Position numbers and translations under genes: made by a program. This document shows positions 62,750 to 64,000 of a stretch of 64,000 nt of DNA, piece by piece. Numbering within the stretch: the stretch's first letter is position 1; every line of letters starts with the position of its first letter. The DNA comes from Delphinus delphis (lineage: Eukaryota > Chordata > Mammalia > Artiodactyla > Delphinidae): contig NC_082697.1 in NCBI RefSeq assembly GCF_949987515.2, positions 19,785,730-19,849,729 of the forward strand. Direction: 5' to 3'. The notes beneath the pieces are model-generated. The model did no database searches, had not been told where the DNA came from, and saw nothing but the letters and a program-made list of their open reading frames with translations.

Positions 62750-63150
62750 TACTCAAATCAGTCCTAGAATTGTGCTTACATTCCTGCTTAATAACTTTTC
62801 AGTACTTACCCCTTCTACCACTGCTATTCATCCTGAACTATCAACAGCTGTCTGAACAAACTATGTTCCCTCTTACTACCATGCCCTTGTACCTGCTATG
62901 ACCCATCACAATTGCCCTTCCCGTTCTACCCAGTGAAGTTCTCTTATCAGTCCTTTGGGCATCACATCCTCCAGGAAGCCTTCCACAACCTCAATACTTG
63001 GAGTTCACCTCTCAACAATGTTTATTGTACTGTGTGAGCTTATGAATGGCAGGAATTGTGTCTTATTCATCACTGCATTGCCGTTGTCCAGCACAGTGTT
63101 TGCATGTCATAGACACTAAGTACATTTTGTAAATTAATGAACAAACAAAT
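62750..63150 (+). mobile_element. L2 3-prime region
   Basis: CATTCCTGCTTAATAACTTT, ATGCCCTTGTACCTGCTATG, CATCCTCCAGGAAGCCTTCC, ATGAATGGCAGGAATTGTGT, CTTATTCATCACTGCATTGC and TCCAGCACAGTGTTTGCATG lead to the L2 terminus. Confidence 0.82.
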
Positions 63151-63159
63151 GAAGGGGTA

Positions 63160-63465
63160 ATCCAGACTGAGAAAGCCTTGAAGGCCATTCTGAGGAGTAC
63201 AGAAATGGGGACTGTGGACAATTTTTAACTGAGTCATGGCCATCATATGCCATGATCAGTTGAATTTTAGAAAGAGCAGTAAAGCCACTGTGAATGGAGG
63301 CTGAATATATTGAAGGGGCAAAAATGAGAGGTAGTTAATTCAGGAGTGAGATGATAGAGGCCAAAGGGTAGCAATGGAGCTGGAGAAGGGGCAGTATAAT
63401 CAGAGTGACCACCTGAGGCAGAACCAGTAGGACTTGGTGATGAATTAAATGCGGATGATGGCGAC
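63160..63465 (-). mobile_element. L2 interior fragment, antisense
   Basis: AAAGCCTTGAAGGCCATTCT, TCAGTTGAATTTTAGAAAGA, GAACCAGTAGGACTTGGTGA and TGAATTAAATGCGGATGATG follow the antisense L2, opposed to the copy just upstream. Confidence 0.6.
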
Positions 63466-63569
63466 AGATTACTCCTGAACGACTCAGTTCTGTTCAGTCA
63501 AGTTATGTGTTGAACAAGTGCCTGAAAGCACTTTGGTGCCTCTAACCATTCTGTAAACAAGTATCTTAT

Positions 63570-63708
63570 TCCCAAACCTGGCTGATAATTCAGAATCACC
63601 TCAGGTGCTTTTAAATTAATACAGATTCTGAGACCTCCCACATGAGACCCACTGAATCAGAGTTGTTTGTAAAGCTCCCTGGTGATTTAGATGACCTGCC
63701 AGGTTTGG
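63570..63708. mobile_element. MER5A-type hAT-Charlie MITE
   Basis: AACCTGGCTGATAATTCAGA, ATCACCTCAGGTGCTTTTAA, ATTAATACAGATTCTGAGAC, GACCCACTGAATCAGAGTTG and AAGCTCCCTGGTGATTTAGA match MER5A throughout. Confidence 0.85.
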
Positions 63709-63942
63709 AAGCTCCTGGCTTTGTCTAGTTTGTCTAAAATGTCCTTCACTGCCTTCTTCTAAGCTTAGACTGTTGTCTTCTCTCTGCTAAGTCAAGATGG
63801 ATGTGACCTCCCTTTATATTAACCCTCCATATTTTTTAACTTAACTGACTTGCAAGATTTATTGATGTCTTTCTTTAATTATGTTTATTTTCTCTGCACA
63901 CATCTCCTCACCTCTGGCAGTTACTAACAGAGTAATAGTGAA
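63709..63942. other. Unique sequence, nothing recognised
   Basis: No repeat or exon recognised before the MIR at the window edge. Confidence 0.4.
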
Positions 63943-64000
63943 CATGTTTTCCTTAAACTCTCTAAACTCAGTATTCTCACCTATAAAATGGAGATAACAC
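63943..64000 (+). mobile_element. MIR SINE, cut by the window edge
   Basis: AAACTCTCTAAACTCAGTAT, TCTCACCTATAAAATGGAGA, TAACAC is the MIR core (CTCATCTGTAAAATGGGGATAA class). It continues beyond the window. Confidence 0.75.

Overview
This window is mammalian, and most likely from a whale or dolphin. The main evidence is the SINE content. Five copies of the CpG-rich, tRNA-derived CHR-2 type SINE lie at 14392, 18941, 26826, 49376 and 60627, most of them flanked by recognisable target-site duplications. Older CHR-1 type relatives are also present (1451, 9747, 26037, 45826). CHR SINEs are known from cetaceans, hippopotamuses and ruminants. I saw no ruminant BovB or Bov-tA elements, which should be dense in cattle or sheep DNA. 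Hippopotamus cannot be excluded by eye.

I found no protein-coding gene, exon, rRNA gene or true tRNA gene that I can support. The longest open frames (162-176 codons) lie in repeats or are unsupported. The window reads as intergenic or deep intronic DNA. The L1 fragment at 38850-40850 carries the only recognisable protein homology: a frameshifted reverse transcriptase with motif A and an FADD box.

Layout. From 1 to 10 kb: an antisense MaLR LTR, L2 pieces, an L2 interrupted by an L1 3-prime end, hAT remnants and about 4 kb of unassigned sequence. From 9.5 to 19 kb: old antisense L1M copies (one hosting a CHR SINE, one hosting an MLT1 LTR), several microsatellites, MIRs, and a MER5A split by a CHR-2. 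From 19 to 38 kb: sparse repeats with a long run of MIRs mostly on the minus strand, a strong CTCF-like motif at 20099, a MER20 carrying a second CTCF-like motif, and a TIR element split by a small L1. From 38 to 50 kb: the 2-kb L1, further L1 3-prime ends, an LTR, L2s, and repeat-free AT-rich blocks with many TAAT cores. From 50 to 64 kb: a long L2, a MIR split by a 356-bp element with long inverted ends, another antisense MLT1, a 29-unit GT microsatellite, an L1MA/MB-like 3-prime end and two opposed L2s.

No gene system operates here. Points worth a second look are the 356-bp LTR-like element with 68-bp inverted ends, a cluster of three perfect hairpins at 22421-22488, the two CTCF-like sites, the repeat-free candidate regulatory blocks and the nested insertions with preserved duplications. 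Repeat family names come from recognition by eye, without a library search, so boundaries are usually good to about 10-20 bases except where target-site duplications fix them.
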